NCBI RefSeq assembly: GCF_045679555.1
Contig: NC_092115.1
Location: 36,402,728-36,466,727 of the forward strand
Length of the DNA stretch: 64,000 nt
Direction of reading: 5' to 3'
From: Salvelinus alpinus
Taxonomy: Eukaryota; Chordata; Actinopteri; Salmoniformes; Salmonidae
Shown here piece after piece: positions 11,640-36,300 of this stretch (position 1 is the stretch's first letter; every line of letters begins with the position of its first letter). The translations under genes and the position numbers were made by a program. Under the pieces are notes generated by a model, which made no database searches, was not told the DNA's origin, and saw only the letters and a list, made by a program, of their open reading frames with translations.

Positions 11640-12981
11640 GAGGAGACCTAGTGGAACAAGCGTAGGTGGTTCGGTCACCTTATGAGTAGGCTCGACTTTG
11701 CGGTTTTAGGTTTCTCTGGAACAAACCTGAATCTCAGACGAGAAGACTGTTGGTTACATGATGAGCAACCTTGCCTGAGACCTGGTTTGGTACCTGGGTG
11801 GACACACTAGACAACACATCTGAGCCACATCGAAGACGAGTCCTCGAGTTCATTGTCAACATAGCCTTCACCAGCAATGTGTTTTAACTTTTGAACAGCA
11901 GTGGCAGAATGCTGCAGGAGAATCGAATTCTGTTATTTCCCATATTGTACTCAAATAGCCAATAGAGGGTGCGACTCTTGCAGGGGAATTGATGGATTTC
12001 AGAATGTTTGGATTGTTCTGTTATTTTGGATATTTTATTGCTTTTATGTAACTGAACTAGAAGTTTATTGTACACAGACAAACAGATGACTGGGAGACTG
12101 CCAAATGGGAGACTGTTGATTCAAATGAGCTAGCAAGACTGCAGTACCTACTCCGTCAGTTACATGGCAGACCTGTCTGTCTCCATCACTTAGTCATATA
12201 CTTCCTGCTCTGTTTCAGAGGTGTGCCAGTGTTTCTGGAGGGTAAATAGGTTTCATTGTTTACTGTATTTTCTCTGCTAATTTGTGTGGACTTAAACATT
12301 GGTGCTTTCAGGACCATTACGTTATACATAAGTGTAAAGGATGTTTGTCACCGATATCCTATCAATTGTTTCAACCTGTGCACTTTGATTGTATATTTGA
12401 TTCATATTTTTTGCCCAACTTCAGTGTCACATTTAAAATTAACACCAAAACTATTAACTTACATGGGAGTTGTCCATTATCCATGTTGACTGAAGGTAGA
12501 CTGACTGCTAGTGCGATGGGCTTCATGTGTTTACACGGAGTTGTATTAAACCCTGTACTGCACTTGATGACAGAAGCAAGAAGCTACTACGAGCAAAATG
12601 TTACTTATGGTCCTCATGTCAAACTGTTATGGTTGGAAATGCTAAGCTTACAGTATCATTCTACTGAGAAATGTCCCCTTGGTTGGAATGAGCTTGTATC
12701 ACCTTCATTCAGCAGTGGCACTAGATTACAACGTGAAATTGTATTTCACTACTCACCTGTTGAGGTACGGAAGTGTCTAAGTAGCAAATTGATTAAAAGG
12801 AAATCCAGTGAAAATGTATTTTATTGGAAATGTTTGTTGCGTCGCAGCATTTCCATTTTTTAAAATGTTTTCTCCCTGTTTGCTCCTACTGAACTAATTC
12901 CACAATGGTCAGTTCCACTGTTCACGTTGAGAGAATTTAGCTTTCAAGTGCTAACTTTAATATCCCTTAGTAATTACCTAG
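11640..12981. other. Convergent 3' region of IPP and TMEM69
   Basis: No conserved coding signal. A minus-strand polyadenylation signal for TMEM69 (AATAAA, plus-strand TTTATT) lies at 12820-12825. A plus-strand frame at 12282-12863 is open for 193 codons but resembles no family I know and is probably old 3' untranslated sequence. Confidence 0.5.
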
Positions 12982-13928
12982 TCAATTCTCTTGTGCCTTG
13001 ATCTTCTTCTCCGGGCACATCTTCTGCAATGTCAGTGTGGCCACTAGGGAAAAGGTAGCCACCAGAGTGAGTATGGTTCTCATGGCTTTGAACCAGCCGG
13101 GGTAACCAGGCAGCAGTGTGAGGTCATAGTGCAGGGCCAGGCCCAGCCCCATGATGACCACTAGGGCTCCCTCTGTGATGTTGTCTCTGCAGAGCAGAGC
13201 CAGCCAGGCCAGCAGGGAGGGCACCACACTGTTGCCAAGGTTCATCCAGTTGGGCTGGGCAGGGCTCCCCTCAGGCAGGGCAAAGCCCCAGCGGGCCCCA
13301 CCCAGGAAGGACACGATTGAAGCCCCGTAGACCACCTGGGCGTAGGCCACCTCAGGGAGGTAGGACTGGGTCACAGCCATCAGGAGGGGGGCACCCAGGA
13401 ATGGAAGGAGGCCGGAGAAGCCGAGGTACAAAGCAGGCTTGGGCGCATTGGCCAGGGCTTTCATGCTGAGGTGTTGTTGGTTCTCCTGTCTTCTCCCAGG
13501 GGCCGTGGGCACGGGGTGACCCTGGCAGAGCAAAGAGGCAGAGAAGCTCAGGGGCCTGAGGCGAAGCCTGTAGGAGGCTAATTTCGGGAACAGTAGTGAT
13601 GTTGCCATGGAAACTTGTGGAGCCAACAAGGGGTTGGAACTGGTGTAAAAACATTCCCTCTTCACCATGCAGCTGGACCCACGGAGTACCCACTGCAGCG
13701 ATCGCCATGATGGACCCTGAGAATAAAGACAATTGCAAATGCATTTCTCAGTAGGGTTTTACATGATCTGTGCCTCCATCCTGGTACAGAGAACCCATAT
13801 GTTCTTGGCTATTTGTTCCAGATCAAATGGACAAAAGATAGACCAATATTATGGCGTCACAGAACTGATATAATGTGTATTCTTACCACACGGGGATTGA
13901 AGTGCCTTTTCAATGCAAATGAGAACAT
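12982..13928 (-). CDS. tmem69: TMEM69, mitochondrial-type membrane protein (DUF3429)
   Basis: Two coding exons on the minus strand: 13928-13887 (14 codons, MFSFALKRHFNPRV, ending at donor GTG|GTAAGA) and 13716-12982 (after acceptor TTCTCAG). The join keeps one open frame of 258 codons; the human protein is about 247. The core is clearly TMEM69: PKPALYLGFSGLLPFLGAP, then VSFLGGARWGFALPEGSPAQ near residues 149-168. Hydrophobic segments lie near 111-129, 177-190, 196-213 and 229-244. I prefer the upstream ATG over the in-exon one at 13668 because it gives an Arg/Lys-rich, acid-free N-terminus like the human start and a probable mitochondrial targeting signal. Molecular function is unknown. It is convergent with IPP and divergent from GPBP1L1. 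No lesion was seen. Confidence 0.9.
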
Positions 13929-13935
13929 TTTCAAT

Positions 13936-16900
13936 CTAAAAGGAAAAGAGGCGCATGCACATTTTAGAACATAAGGAATGTAAAGCCAGTTTCACATGTG
14001 ATTGGTATACGTTAATACACATTTCGTAATGCCATATTTTACCAAATCAAGTTGGTTAGTTAGTTAGCTGTTGGTTAGCTTTGACCTCTTCAGCATTAGC
14101 TAACGCGTTAGCTACCCAAAATAGATGTGTTCTAACAAAAGCCTTTGCAAATGTAATTTTATAACGTTTAGAAATATATATTATCCGTTTTACCCTTGAT
14201 CTTCACGCGGTACAGTCCACTTAAAAGTTAGCCATAGCAGAGGTGTGTAAGGTCGTTTTCTCGATTCACAGTGTCTGGCGAAAGTTCGATGTACACACGG
14301 TTTGATTAATAGAGCGCCTGGGAGCTAGTGAGTAACGTTCAATATCACAAATATGTAGCTAGTATTTTGATTTGTACTAGTTAGTGTAAACGGACAATTT
14401 CGATGTTACTCTAGTTTGTTTCTAAGCTGCATCACATTTTCTATTTATTTAACTTTTTTCCCCACTCCTGTTCAGTTTGAAACGCACCCTGCAACGCGCC
14501 AGGTTGCAATATTATTTTCAGGAACTTGAACATACGTAAGCTGCGCGAACGCGCTCCAAAAACCCAAACAAACACCAGAACGCCTCTTCATCTAGAGGCA
14601 CATAGCAGGAAGAAAGTATTTCAATGCTAATCATCGATGGAATATTACGTCTAAATATATTTGTTATCATATTTATTGAAGAACATCTTGCTTAACATAG
14701 CAGGTAGGTTTTGGCATCATCATATCAAATATAACAAGCTAACTAGCTAACATGCGAATCCCCGTGTGGGCTAAAGGTAGCCATTTTGAAACCGTCTTGT
14801 TCCAACGACGGTCTGTTTACCTCGATTTGCAGAAATGTGACAGCAATATTATAAACAATTTAAGTTACTCTGTTGCATAACTATATGGTATGTCTTTAAC
14901 AGTAGTTTGGGACTGAGTAGTAGTTGTGCAAGTTAATGTAGCTAGCTAACATTAGATATTTAGCTAGCTAGTTGACTTGCTAGCTTCTAACGTTGCTGTA
15001 GCTCGCTAACAACTTGGTGAACGTTACAAAAAGTTTCACGGGATCTAACTAGCTAATTATTTAGGAGTGATCAACGTTTTTGCTTTCTGAATCGAATCAA
15101 ATCAGTTGTCAACTTGCTGTCAAGAATTTAGATTTTGTAGACAGACACCTGTTAAGACACTCCATTGCTTCAAGTCAAAAGTCACTCCAGTGTTTGTGAA
15201 TTGGTGCATCACTGAATGTGTCCTTCACAACTGGCAGTGCTTCATCAATGACTCTCAATCAATTTTACTTTGCAATTAGAGTAATAACTTGGTCCACTCA
15301 ATACACCATGGAAGCCATTGGGCAGCATATCACCGTGCTATACAGGATGTTTATTGATTTGTCTTTAGGAAGTACTGCAGCCTCGGTCACTCATGGTGAC
15401 ATGCTGTGGTTCGCAGGACTTAGCTAGCAGTTTAGAACACAGTCATTCGCTGTGCCTTATTTAGATTAGGAGCTGAGTGAGAGTGTTCAGGTCTAGAGTA
15501 TTTTTAGACTGGTATACATATTTGATCAAAGCTTGCAGTTCTATAAGGGAGAAATCTGAGTATAACATGGCTTTGATTGTGTGTTTTTTTAGCACCATTG
15601 AAACATGTTTGCTTTCTATTTGTGGGTTTATCAAAGATGTTCTGGGAGCACGTTTCATCAAATTTGACATGCAATACCAACTTAGCTATCAAACTCCAGG
15701 CAGAATTCTGCCTTCTCCCAACAGCTCTCAGCCATTAGCTTCACCAACAACTGCCTCATGAACTACAATCCCTACCCTATTTTGACATTTAGAAACGTCA
15801 ATAATCAACACTTGCCATATGGCTTTCAAAACATCTGGCCCTTCTCTTTCATCAGCGAGAAAGAATCCTTCAATAAGAAAAGATACACTTACTGTAGGAG
15901 GTTTGCACAGATCCATACAGCTATGGGTGTCTCCATCCAACGAAGCTACACTTTTCCGAGTTATGCTTACACACAGGTGTTTGGCGCTGTAACATGGACA
16001 TATGGTAGTGTGGGAACACTAACCCTATCAAGGTGTATATCAATTGAACCTTTTTGTTTTTAGAAAATGTATTTCTAGCTGATATGATATGGTCCTTATG
16101 CTTCCGAAACCATACCGCAAGCGATGTATGTTAATGTTCAGACCGAGCGTCTGGGCTCTAAACAAAACTCCCCGCACAGAAACTTATAGGCTTAGGCGAT
16201 GGCCATATGCATTACAACCTTACCGGTCAGTGCCTGAGATTCAAAAGTATTTGTCAGTTTCTGAACTAATGCTATTTCTGTTTTCTTTTTGCAGGTTGGG
16301 TCTGCAGAAGTTGGGTTCGCAGAAGTGCATGTGAATGCAACACTACAAGAGGACTGAAAATACTTGGATTAACTGCATAGCACCTGTCTTTTGTGTTGTG
16401 AAAAGCTCAGAATCTTCAACAAAATTATTCCGTTGACAAATTATCTGTGACATTCTCCATATGTTCCTACGCTTTCTTTTGCTTTGAAGGAAGACATTTG
16501 TGTTTGCATTTGAGGTTCCCTCGTTTATGGGAAAGTGTATTTTTATATTTCAACAAAGGAGTCCCAGGTGTGTTGTGACACAGGGCACTGTGCTTGTAAG
16601 AGATTGCTGTTATATCGTCTAAAAGCTCACTCATCTATGAAATCTGAACTATTGCACTCTCCTCCTGCAACCGCACAACCACGGATAATTCTACCGGCAG
16701 TTAACAGATACAGATATAATAAGACGGATGAAGAAAGCAACAGGCCTAACCAGCCATTTAGGCACCATTGTCTTTAGCATGCACTGAAAAACAGCATTAT
16801 AATGCATTGTTCTGCAGTATCAAAATTTCACTGACCTCGATTGAAGATGTCAGAAATGTAACAGTGGATTCTACTGCCTTTACTGTCATGTGACTTTAAT

Positions 16901-17831
16901 ACTAGACACCTTTTTTCCCTTCAAACCTGGACAGCCTTTTCACCAGTTTAATGAGGTGAGCTGTGGTTTTCAGTGACCATTGGAATAAAAATACTTTCTC
17001 TGAATCGATTTATTTTCTGCATGTGTTTGGGTGGAGCTTAAAATGACTCTGTAAAAGGTGCGTCTTGGTCTAAGAGCTGGCACCCATAGTTGCAGGAGAA
17101 GAGCTAGAACCTCCTTCCACCCCTCTTCTGATGTCATTGTGGAACTGTCCTGTTCACACTGACCGGGATCAATACCCCAGAGCGTCAAATCTCACCAGAC
17201 AACCTGCAGCTGCCTCACCCATTGGACAATTCACCTTCCAATCTACTGAGCCCGCCAGTCAGAACCTTCAGTTTCACAGCACAGATCAAGCTGACTCTGT
17301 GTCTCTGCCCCTGACAAAGAATCCTACCTGCTTCAGTAGAGTGATCAGGAAGAATTGGGGGGGGGTGGGGGTAACGGCGCTCCCCAAAAAACTCACACAC
17401 AACTTCCCCAGCTCAAACCACGTGTTAAAATAGTTTGAGAAGTCCACAGCCATCAAATCCCCTCCAGGGTAACGAACCCTTGAATCAACACCAGGCCTCT
17501 GGATCACCATTCCAGATCATCTCAGAACCCTGTGACCCGTCTCCCAACACTTCACCCTGGACGACAGGGTCTGGGGAAAGGGGCTGTTCTGTCCTGGAGG
17601 AGGAGGGCTCGGCAGTGGGGTGCTGCTCTCCATCACACACTCTGAGTCTAAGACCAGTGGTGTGTCTGTGAGCGGGCCAGAGAGAACAAGCCCACAGAGG
17701 AGGGAGAGACCGGGAGGAGGAGAGGACTTCAGAGCCAAAAACTCTGGGGTAATAATGATACGTTTTATGCAACAATGTGTTGTTTCTTTTGTCCCAAAGT
17801 CCAAGATTTCTCATTCATTTTTCTCTGTCAG
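13936..17831. promoter_or_regulatory. Divergent intergenic region of TMEM69 and GPBP1L1
   Basis: Both genes point away from this interval, so their promoters and noncoding first exons should lie in it. The stretch near 14190-14600 has scattered CpG and is the best promoter candidate. Possible GPBP1L1 5' untranslated exons include one after the acceptor TTTTTGCAG near 16294. No coding sequence was recognised. The boundaries are not resolved by the sequence alone. Confidence 0.4.
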
Positions 17832-17886
17832 ATCTTTGCCATGAGGTTTGATGCCTCGATCCACTGACTGGAGACACTGGACCTAA
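17832..17886 (+). other. gpbp1l1: GPBP1L1 5' untranslated part of first coding exon
   Basis: Preceded by the acceptor TTTTTCTCTGTCAG and followed directly by the ATG at 17887, so the start codon sits in an internal exon and at least one noncoding exon lies upstream. Confidence 0.6.
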
Positions 17887-29069
<11,183 letters not shown>

Positions 29070-29400
29070 CGAAGTGGCTTTACGAAACAAACCCGACACA
29101 CACACACACACCCCTCTTGTCTTCGTTTTCAGAACACCTGTTTCGTCTTGATCTTGCACAAGCTAAAACCAATCACATCCTAGTGGAGCGGGAAGTTTCA
29201 GCTTCCCCATGCGGAGGTCTTTTTCCCTGCGTTGCCTCCTTCACTGCACCTCCTCCCCCCTTCCCTTCCTCCTCGCTTTGTGGAACTGAGTGTTCGTCAA
29301 GAAAAGGGCAATGCACATCCGATTCTGCTTTAAACAGACTAACTCATCTCAGTGACACTGACGACATTAATGATATTAATAAAATTGGTTCCTGACATGG
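29070..29400 (+). other. gpbp1l1: GPBP1L1 3' untranslated region with polyadenylation signal
   Basis: Follows the TGA at 29067. AATAAA at 29378-29383 is the first canonical signal seen downstream, giving a 3' UTR of roughly 330 bases. Confidence 0.65.
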
Positions 29401-30321
29401 TGAGATGTTTCAATACAAATCCGGCCTTGCTTGGTGTTATGTGTTCTGATTGTTGTTTCTATGAACAAGTTGTTGGATTGTGTTAATGGTCAATCGCATC
29501 ACATGGATTCAGTCACCCATAGATATACTAACCCTTTCTTCAATACAGTGTTAACCATGCTGCTGACAGTACACAAACCTTCCAGGGTTCAAATCTGACC
29601 CAATGCCTGTGACACTCCTATCTTTCCCAGTTTCTCACCTGTCCCATAAATCAAATATGAAAAATGGAACAAACCATGCAGACTGCGATTACCACTGAAA
29701 CAGGTGAAGTGCTCTATTCACTATCGCACACTAGAAATGTAAAGGTCGTTTCTGATTGAGCTGTCATTCAGCGTTTACCGTGAATGCAATCTGCTAACGA
29801 GAGATCGTTGCCTTTTAAATGTCAAATCACGCTGTAACACTGAATTTTCCCACATGATCCACCTCTGTTCCCTCTCAGCAAAGTGTTTGTCACCAGCCCA
29901 GTCATCTGATCATGAGTTAATTCAACTGGGCTGGCCACTGAGCAAGGATATCTATTCCATAGTAAGTAAGTAACCTTGGCTTGTGCGAATCGGAACGTCT
30001 CATATGAGCAGGAGCCTTTCTCCTGCTTCTGTAGCGTGAGGCAGCTTGATGAACAAGTCCACCCCCTGGACAGGACACTAGTCTTATTGCAGGGCCTTAC
30101 CTACAATCTATCTCCTTAATGCTGAGTGCCAAGAGAAGATGCATGTAATTCATAGCCATACATCTATTCCATAGGTATACAACAGTCAATGTGTTCACAG
30201 TACACCACTGATCACTGCGAGGAGGAACTGAGGCATTCGTTTAAACTGTTTCAAGAGGTAGATATCTTCCTACCAAAGTCCCATTATAAGTTTCTTTACA
30301 ATTCAAACAAAGATGATTCAT
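29400..30321. other. Intergenic interval; CCDC17 position in human
   Basis: No coding exon, repeat family or RNA gene recognised. In the human block CCDC17 would lie here; no trace of it was seen. Confidence 0.5.
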
Positions 30322-30338
30322 TGATCAATTAGGTATTC

Positions 30339-30344
30339 TTTATT
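30339..30344 (-). terminator. Polyadenylation signal of the NASP remnant
   Basis: AATAAA on the minus strand, about 120 bases beyond the last recognisable NASP codons at 30466-30480. Confidence 0.55.
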
Positions 30345-31924
30345 AATACTAAATATTACAAATATGAAAAACAAAGCACAACCAGGTACACCATAGGAAC
30401 ATGACATATTTACAACTTGATCTGCATTAGAAGAATGTGATGGCATCAGGCAGTCACCAGGGCTTCACTGGCTGCAGGGAGGAAGCATGAGAGAATCATC
30501 ACAACACTGAATTCACTGACAATGACTTTGCCATTGCAATCACAAAGAGGCACATGCTATTGAATGTGGTGATCTATTTAGTGCATTTAAAATTGGTCTC
30601 GTAGTAGTACATGTAGGTATTCCATGATATTTACTGTCACTACCTGTGCAGTGGAAAATACAAACCTTTCAACCTCCATTTTGTTAACGTGAGTCTCCTG
30701 TTTCACCTTTTTGAAGTCACTCCTTTACTAAGCTGTCTTCTGGTTTCCGCTGTTAAACGGTACAAATAGGTGTGTGTGTGTAGATGCTACGGGGAAGACT
30801 AGAGGTGTTATCTGGGAGCAGATATGTTCACGTCACTGACCTTTTTTTCAGACCAGGTGTGAGATGTCGGAGACGGGCCGTTTCTGTAGGTGGACCTGAC
30901 TTGAATCTGAGTGAGGGATAGGACGCATAGTCATACCCCTTAGAATATGTTGTTTAAAAACACTAACTAACCAATAAACCTGCCTAAAATCAAAAATTTT
31001 AGGCTTACCATAGATGCAAACATCCCACCGTTTTGAAAACTTCCACTTGGAGCTGGAAACGCTGAACCACCTGCCTGAATTAACAACCAATGAAAGGTGA
31101 AATCAAACTTCATGCTAGCCGTATTGCATAAGCTCAAACCTAATTAAGAGAGCCTAAAAAGGTACGGGGGCTAGAACTAGGTTAATCAATCTGGTTAGAT
31201 CCCCCTCCATCTCAATCCCCTGCTCACCAGTGTCTCCTGCATCACAGCCTCTGCTTCAACAGCTGCATCGGGCCCCTCTGCTTTTAACACCTCCTGATGC
31301 TTGGATGGGAGACAAACAATGAAAGAGTGTTACAAGGTAGAAAACTAAAATTTTCCAAGAATTACACCATCTAAACAATTCCTTTTCATTCAAAATGAGA
31401 ATCACTCATCACATTCACCTCCTCCGCTAGTCTGCTCTTGATGACCCTGGCGGAGTTGTTGAGGTGTTTGATGGCCTGGCTGTACTGGCAGTCAGAGCAG
31501 GGGGTGAGACCCAGCTGGTAGTGCATCTCGGCCTGGGCTCCCAGCAGCTGGTCCTCCTTACACTCTTTCCTTCAATAAAACTCAGGCTCTCAAACGGTTA
31601 AGTCGGTCTCGTATACATCTATCCAACGGGTCAAGGTTATTATAGTAAACTAAAAACTGAAACGAAATCTAATCATGAATAAACAATTTAGTAAACTGAA
31701 ATAAAATTAAGAAACCTGTTTGATAACCTACAACTATACTGAAACTATTATATTTGACTCCAAAACGAAGTCAAATCAAATAAAACCATCATGAATTATC
31801 TTCAGTTTTATATTTTTGGGGGGCAAAATTCGAATGGGTGGGTTCAAGCTTTTTTTCAAAGAGGATATTCAAGCTTCTGAATCTGGCAGGTCACATTCTC
31901 AATCTCTTCATTCAAAGAGTATCA

Positions 31925-32300
31925 TGGACACTTACTGACAGTTATGGCTTCTTTGCGTGAGGTATTGTTGTCTACCTTCTAGCCTTTTGTGCTGTTGTCT
32001 GTGCCCAATAATGTTTGTACCATGTTTTGTGCTGCTACCATGTGTTGCTCCATGTTTTTATGTTGTGTTGCTACCATGCTGTGTTGTCATGTGTTGCTAT
32101 GTTGTTGTCTTAGGTCTCTCTTTATGTAGTGTTTTGTTGTCTCTCTTGTCGTGATGTGTGTTTTGTCCTATATTTATATATATATATTTATTTATTATCC
32201 CAGCCCCCGTCCCCGCAGGAGGCCTTTTGCCTTTTGGTATGCCGTCATTGTCAATAAGAATTTGTTCTTAACTGACTTGCCGAGTTAAAAAATAAATAAA
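31925..32300 (+). mobile_element. LINE 3' tail, inverted relative to 33385-37320
   Basis: Matches in reverse the 3' end of the LINE at 33385-37320 (the 'gtgctgctaccatg' and 'cttaggtctctctttatgta' segments). It ends in 'aagaatttgttcttaactga' plus an A-rich tail, the sequence also used by salmonid SINEs. The Cys-rich open frame here is an artefact of the T/G-rich tail. Confidence 0.75.
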
Positions 32301-33029
32301 TTGAGATTGACTTTCAACAAGCAGGACCGTAGATATTGTGCACGTATAAATGGTAAGGCTAAAGTAACCGACTGTAGACAGAAAGCCGAGGAGTGAAGTC
32401 GAGGGAGTTGCATCTGCAATAGCCAAAAGTCGGACACTAATATGGTTTTCCAACAGCAAGGCTTAGATCAACATGGCGGTGTTGCCATTGTTTATAAAAC
32501 ATTTTCTTTATAATGTTGAAATAAACATGTATCTAACCCCCATAATCACACACTCACAAACTGAAATAAACAACTGTGTATATTGTACAATCAATTGGTG
32601 AGAGAGACTCAAATATTTATTTGTATCTATCTACTATATACATAAATTGCAGCAAATTGGTTTTAGTCATGTCTTGGGTCACATTCGTTTGGGTCAAACA
32701 AAAACACCCTAATGATTGGTTGACAATAGAGCCTCCCACAATGCAGGCAGGCCATGGCAGCAGGATGAAGTTTAACCATAACTGCAGAAACTTGCAGTTC
32801 ACTTGGGCACAAGTCAGACAATTTTTTCCCCCAGAATGCAACACATTTTGAAAGACTGACCAACGATGGTCACCGACTTGACAGAAGTGATCCACTCCAA
32901 CATGGCCATTGAGATGAGCACGATGAGACTTTGCTCTCACACACATGTACACGGGTGTGCTTCAAGCTGCTACAACTGGTACCTACAGGACCAAAACAGT
33001 GGAGAAGTTTAGCCTCATGCTTCAAAGAT
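32301..33029. other. Intronic stretch, nothing assigned
   Basis: Remains of the NASP intron or of the outer inverted-repeat element. No coding signal on either strand and no family recognised. Confidence 0.4.
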
Positions 33030-33384
33030 CCAGGGGCCTCATTTATCAATCATGCTTAGGTACAAATCGGTACATAAAGCATGCATGGGATCATTTCCAC
33101 GCAACGTGTGAAATTTGTCAATAAGAACATTTGCTTGTGAGTGTGCATAAATTTACACACAGCCATGACTATGCGCAGTGCTGTCATTAGGCCGGGCTTG
33201 TTTTTGATCCAGTCCCAATATTATTATTATTTTTTTTACATTTCAGTCTGATATAAGTTTCCATAACCACACATCACTTGCACTATAAAGTATTTTTAAA
33301 AGTGTTTTACTAACACATTTTTATGAAAAAAATGAACAATACAAGCCCACCTGCAGGGATTCAAAATTAAATAAAAATATAGGA

Positions 33385-36300
33385 CAAAACACACATCACG
33401 ACAAGAGAGACACCACACCACTACATAAAGAGAGACCTAAGACAACAACATAGCATGGTAGCAACACAACATGGAAGCAGCACAACATGGTAGCAGCACA
33501 AAACATGGTAGGAACATTATTGGGCACAGACAACAGCACAAAGGGCAAGAAGGTAGATACAACAATACATCACGCAAAGCAACCACAACTGTCAGTAAGA
33601 ATGTCCATGATTGAGTCTTTGAATGAAGAGATGGAGATAAACTGTCCAGTTGGAGTGTTTGTTGCAGCTCGTTCCAATTGCTAGCTGCAGCGAACTGAAA
33701 AGAGGAGCAACCCAGGGATGTGTGTGCTTTGGGGACCTTTAACAGAATGTGACTGGCAGAATGGGTGTTGTATGTGGAGGATGAGGGCTGCAGTAGGTAT
33801 CTCAGATAGGGGGGAGTGAGGCCTAAGAGGGTTTTATAAATAAGCAGAGATGACCAGTTTACAGAGTAGTATAGAGTGCAATGATGTGTCCTATAAGGAG
33901 CATTGGTGGCAAATCTGATGGCCGAATGGTAAAGAACATCTAGCCGCTCGAGAGCACCCTCTCCTGCCGAACAATAAATTACATCTCTGTAATCTAACAT
34001 GGTCATCTGAATCAAGGTTAGTTTGGCAGCTGGGATGAAAGAGGAGCGATTACGATAGAAAACGATAGGAAACCAAGTCTAGTCTGCAGCTTTGATATGT
34101 GCTGAGAGAAGGACAGTTTATCATCTAGCCATTCTCCCAAGTGCTTGTATGAAGTCACTACCTCAAGCTCTAAACCCTCAGAGGTAGTAATCACACCTGT
34201 GGGGAGATGGGCATTCTTCCTACCAAACCACATGGCCTTTGTTTTGGAGGTGTTCAGAACAAGGTTAAGGGCAGAGAAAGCTTGTTGGACACTAAGAAAG
34301 CTTTGTTGTAGAGCGTTTAACACAAAATCTGGGGAGGGGCTAGATGAGTATAAGACTGTATCTTCTGCATATAATAGATGAGAGAGCTTCCTACTGCTTG
34401 AGCATGTTGATAATGAAAATTTAGAAGAGTGTGGGGCCTAGGATCGAGCCTTGGGGTACTCCCTTGGTGACAGGCAGTGGCTGCGACAGCAGATGTTCTG
34501 ACTTTATATACTGCACTCTTTGAGAGAGGTAGTTCGCAAACCAGGCAAAAAGCTTCCTCGGAGACACCAATACTCCTTAGCCGGACCACAAGAATGGAAT
34601 GGTCTACCGTATCAAAAGCTTTGTATCAAAAGCCAAGTCACTAAAAATAGCAGCATAACATTGCTTAACTCTTGACACTACAGGGGGTGCTGTTTCAACT
34701 TGGACATTTATCGTTCCCAAATTAAACTGCCTCGTACTCAATTCTTGCTCGTACAATATGCATATTATTATTACTATTGGATAGAAAACAATCTCTAGTT
34801 TCTAAAACCGTTTGAATTATGTCTGTGGGTGAACCAGAACTCTTTCTGCAGCGAAATCCATGACAGGAACTGCGAAGGTCTGAAAACGAGGCTCTGTTCT
34901 CAGATCAGTTTAAAGCTCTGTATGTATCCTATGGGTCGACATGAACTGCACCCGCCTTCCCCTGGATGTCAGTAACCAATGAGAAGTGGAATGGAGTGTC
35001 TACGTAGTTCTCAGAGCTTATAAAAGGCCAAGGAACGAAGTGTGCTCTCTTTTCGTCGTTCGTCATTGCGCAAAGCAAGACCTCAAGATGGCATTTTGAA
35101 ACGCTCAGTTATCGGCCTTAGCTACATCCGTCTGTAATTTAATTCGATATAGGTGTTAGAAACATCATAACGAAGTTATTTTAAACCGAGTTATATCAGT
35201 TTATGCGAGTATATTGCTATTTTCGGAATTTCCTTAGTATTGCGTTTTGGGGATTTGGGAATGTTGTGGCCACATAGCTATTGTTAGCTGCTAATTCCGA
35301 AGTTGAAGACGACGTTTTACAACCAAGCAACGATTCTTTTGGACAAAGGACACCTTGCCCAAGATTCTGATGGAAGCTCGTCCAAAAGTAAGAACTATTT
35401 ATGATGTTATTCCGTATTTATGTGGAAAAATGTAAACGCATTTGTCCGCCGTTATTGCGGCACTAGTCTGGCTGTAACGCACACTGTATGTCTAGTAACG
35501 TTAATTTTAAAAATCTAACTCAGCGGTTGCATTAATAACTAATGCATCTTTCATTTGCTGTCCAACCTGTATTTTTTTGTCAATCTAATCGATAAATAAT
35601 CGTAAACTTAGGTGCCTTTCCAAGATGGCGCCGTCCAGAATGCATGACCTGTTGCCACTGATCACATTGTATAACAACGATTTGTGCTGCTAAATATGCA
35701 CATTTTCGAACAAAACCTATATGCATTGTGTAATATGATGTTACAGGACTGTCATCTGACGAAGTATATCAAGGTTAGTCCAAAATTATATATCTTTTGC
35801 TGTATTGTTACGATCGCTAACCTGTGCTGCTGGTAAATTGCTTGTGTTTCTGGCTATTGTGCTAAGCTAATATAATGCTATATTGTGTTTTCGCTGTAAA
35901 ACACTTAAAAAATCTGACATATTGGCTGGATTCACAAGATGTTGGGCTTTCATTTGCTGTACGCTGTGTATTTTTCAGAAATGTTTTAAGATGAGTAATT
36001 AGGTATTTGACGTTGGTCTCTGTAATTATTCTGGCAGCTTCGGCACTATTTCAGATTGCAGCTGCAATGTAGAACTGTGATTTATACCTGAAATATGCAC
36101 ATTTTTCTAAAAAAACATATGCTATACAATAAATATATACAATCAGACTGTCATCTTATGAAGTTGTTTCTTGGTTAGTGGCTATTTATATCTTTATTTG
36201 GTCGAATTAGTGATGGCTACTGATGGAGTAAAAAACTGGTGGAGTAAAAAAACTGGTGTCTTTTGCTAACGTGGTTAGCTAATAGATTTACATATTGTGT

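Noticed and set aside
31957-32154. Cys- and Leu-rich small membrane-like protein
   Set aside because: Low-complexity T/G-rich tail of a LINE, present in reverse at 33385-33560.
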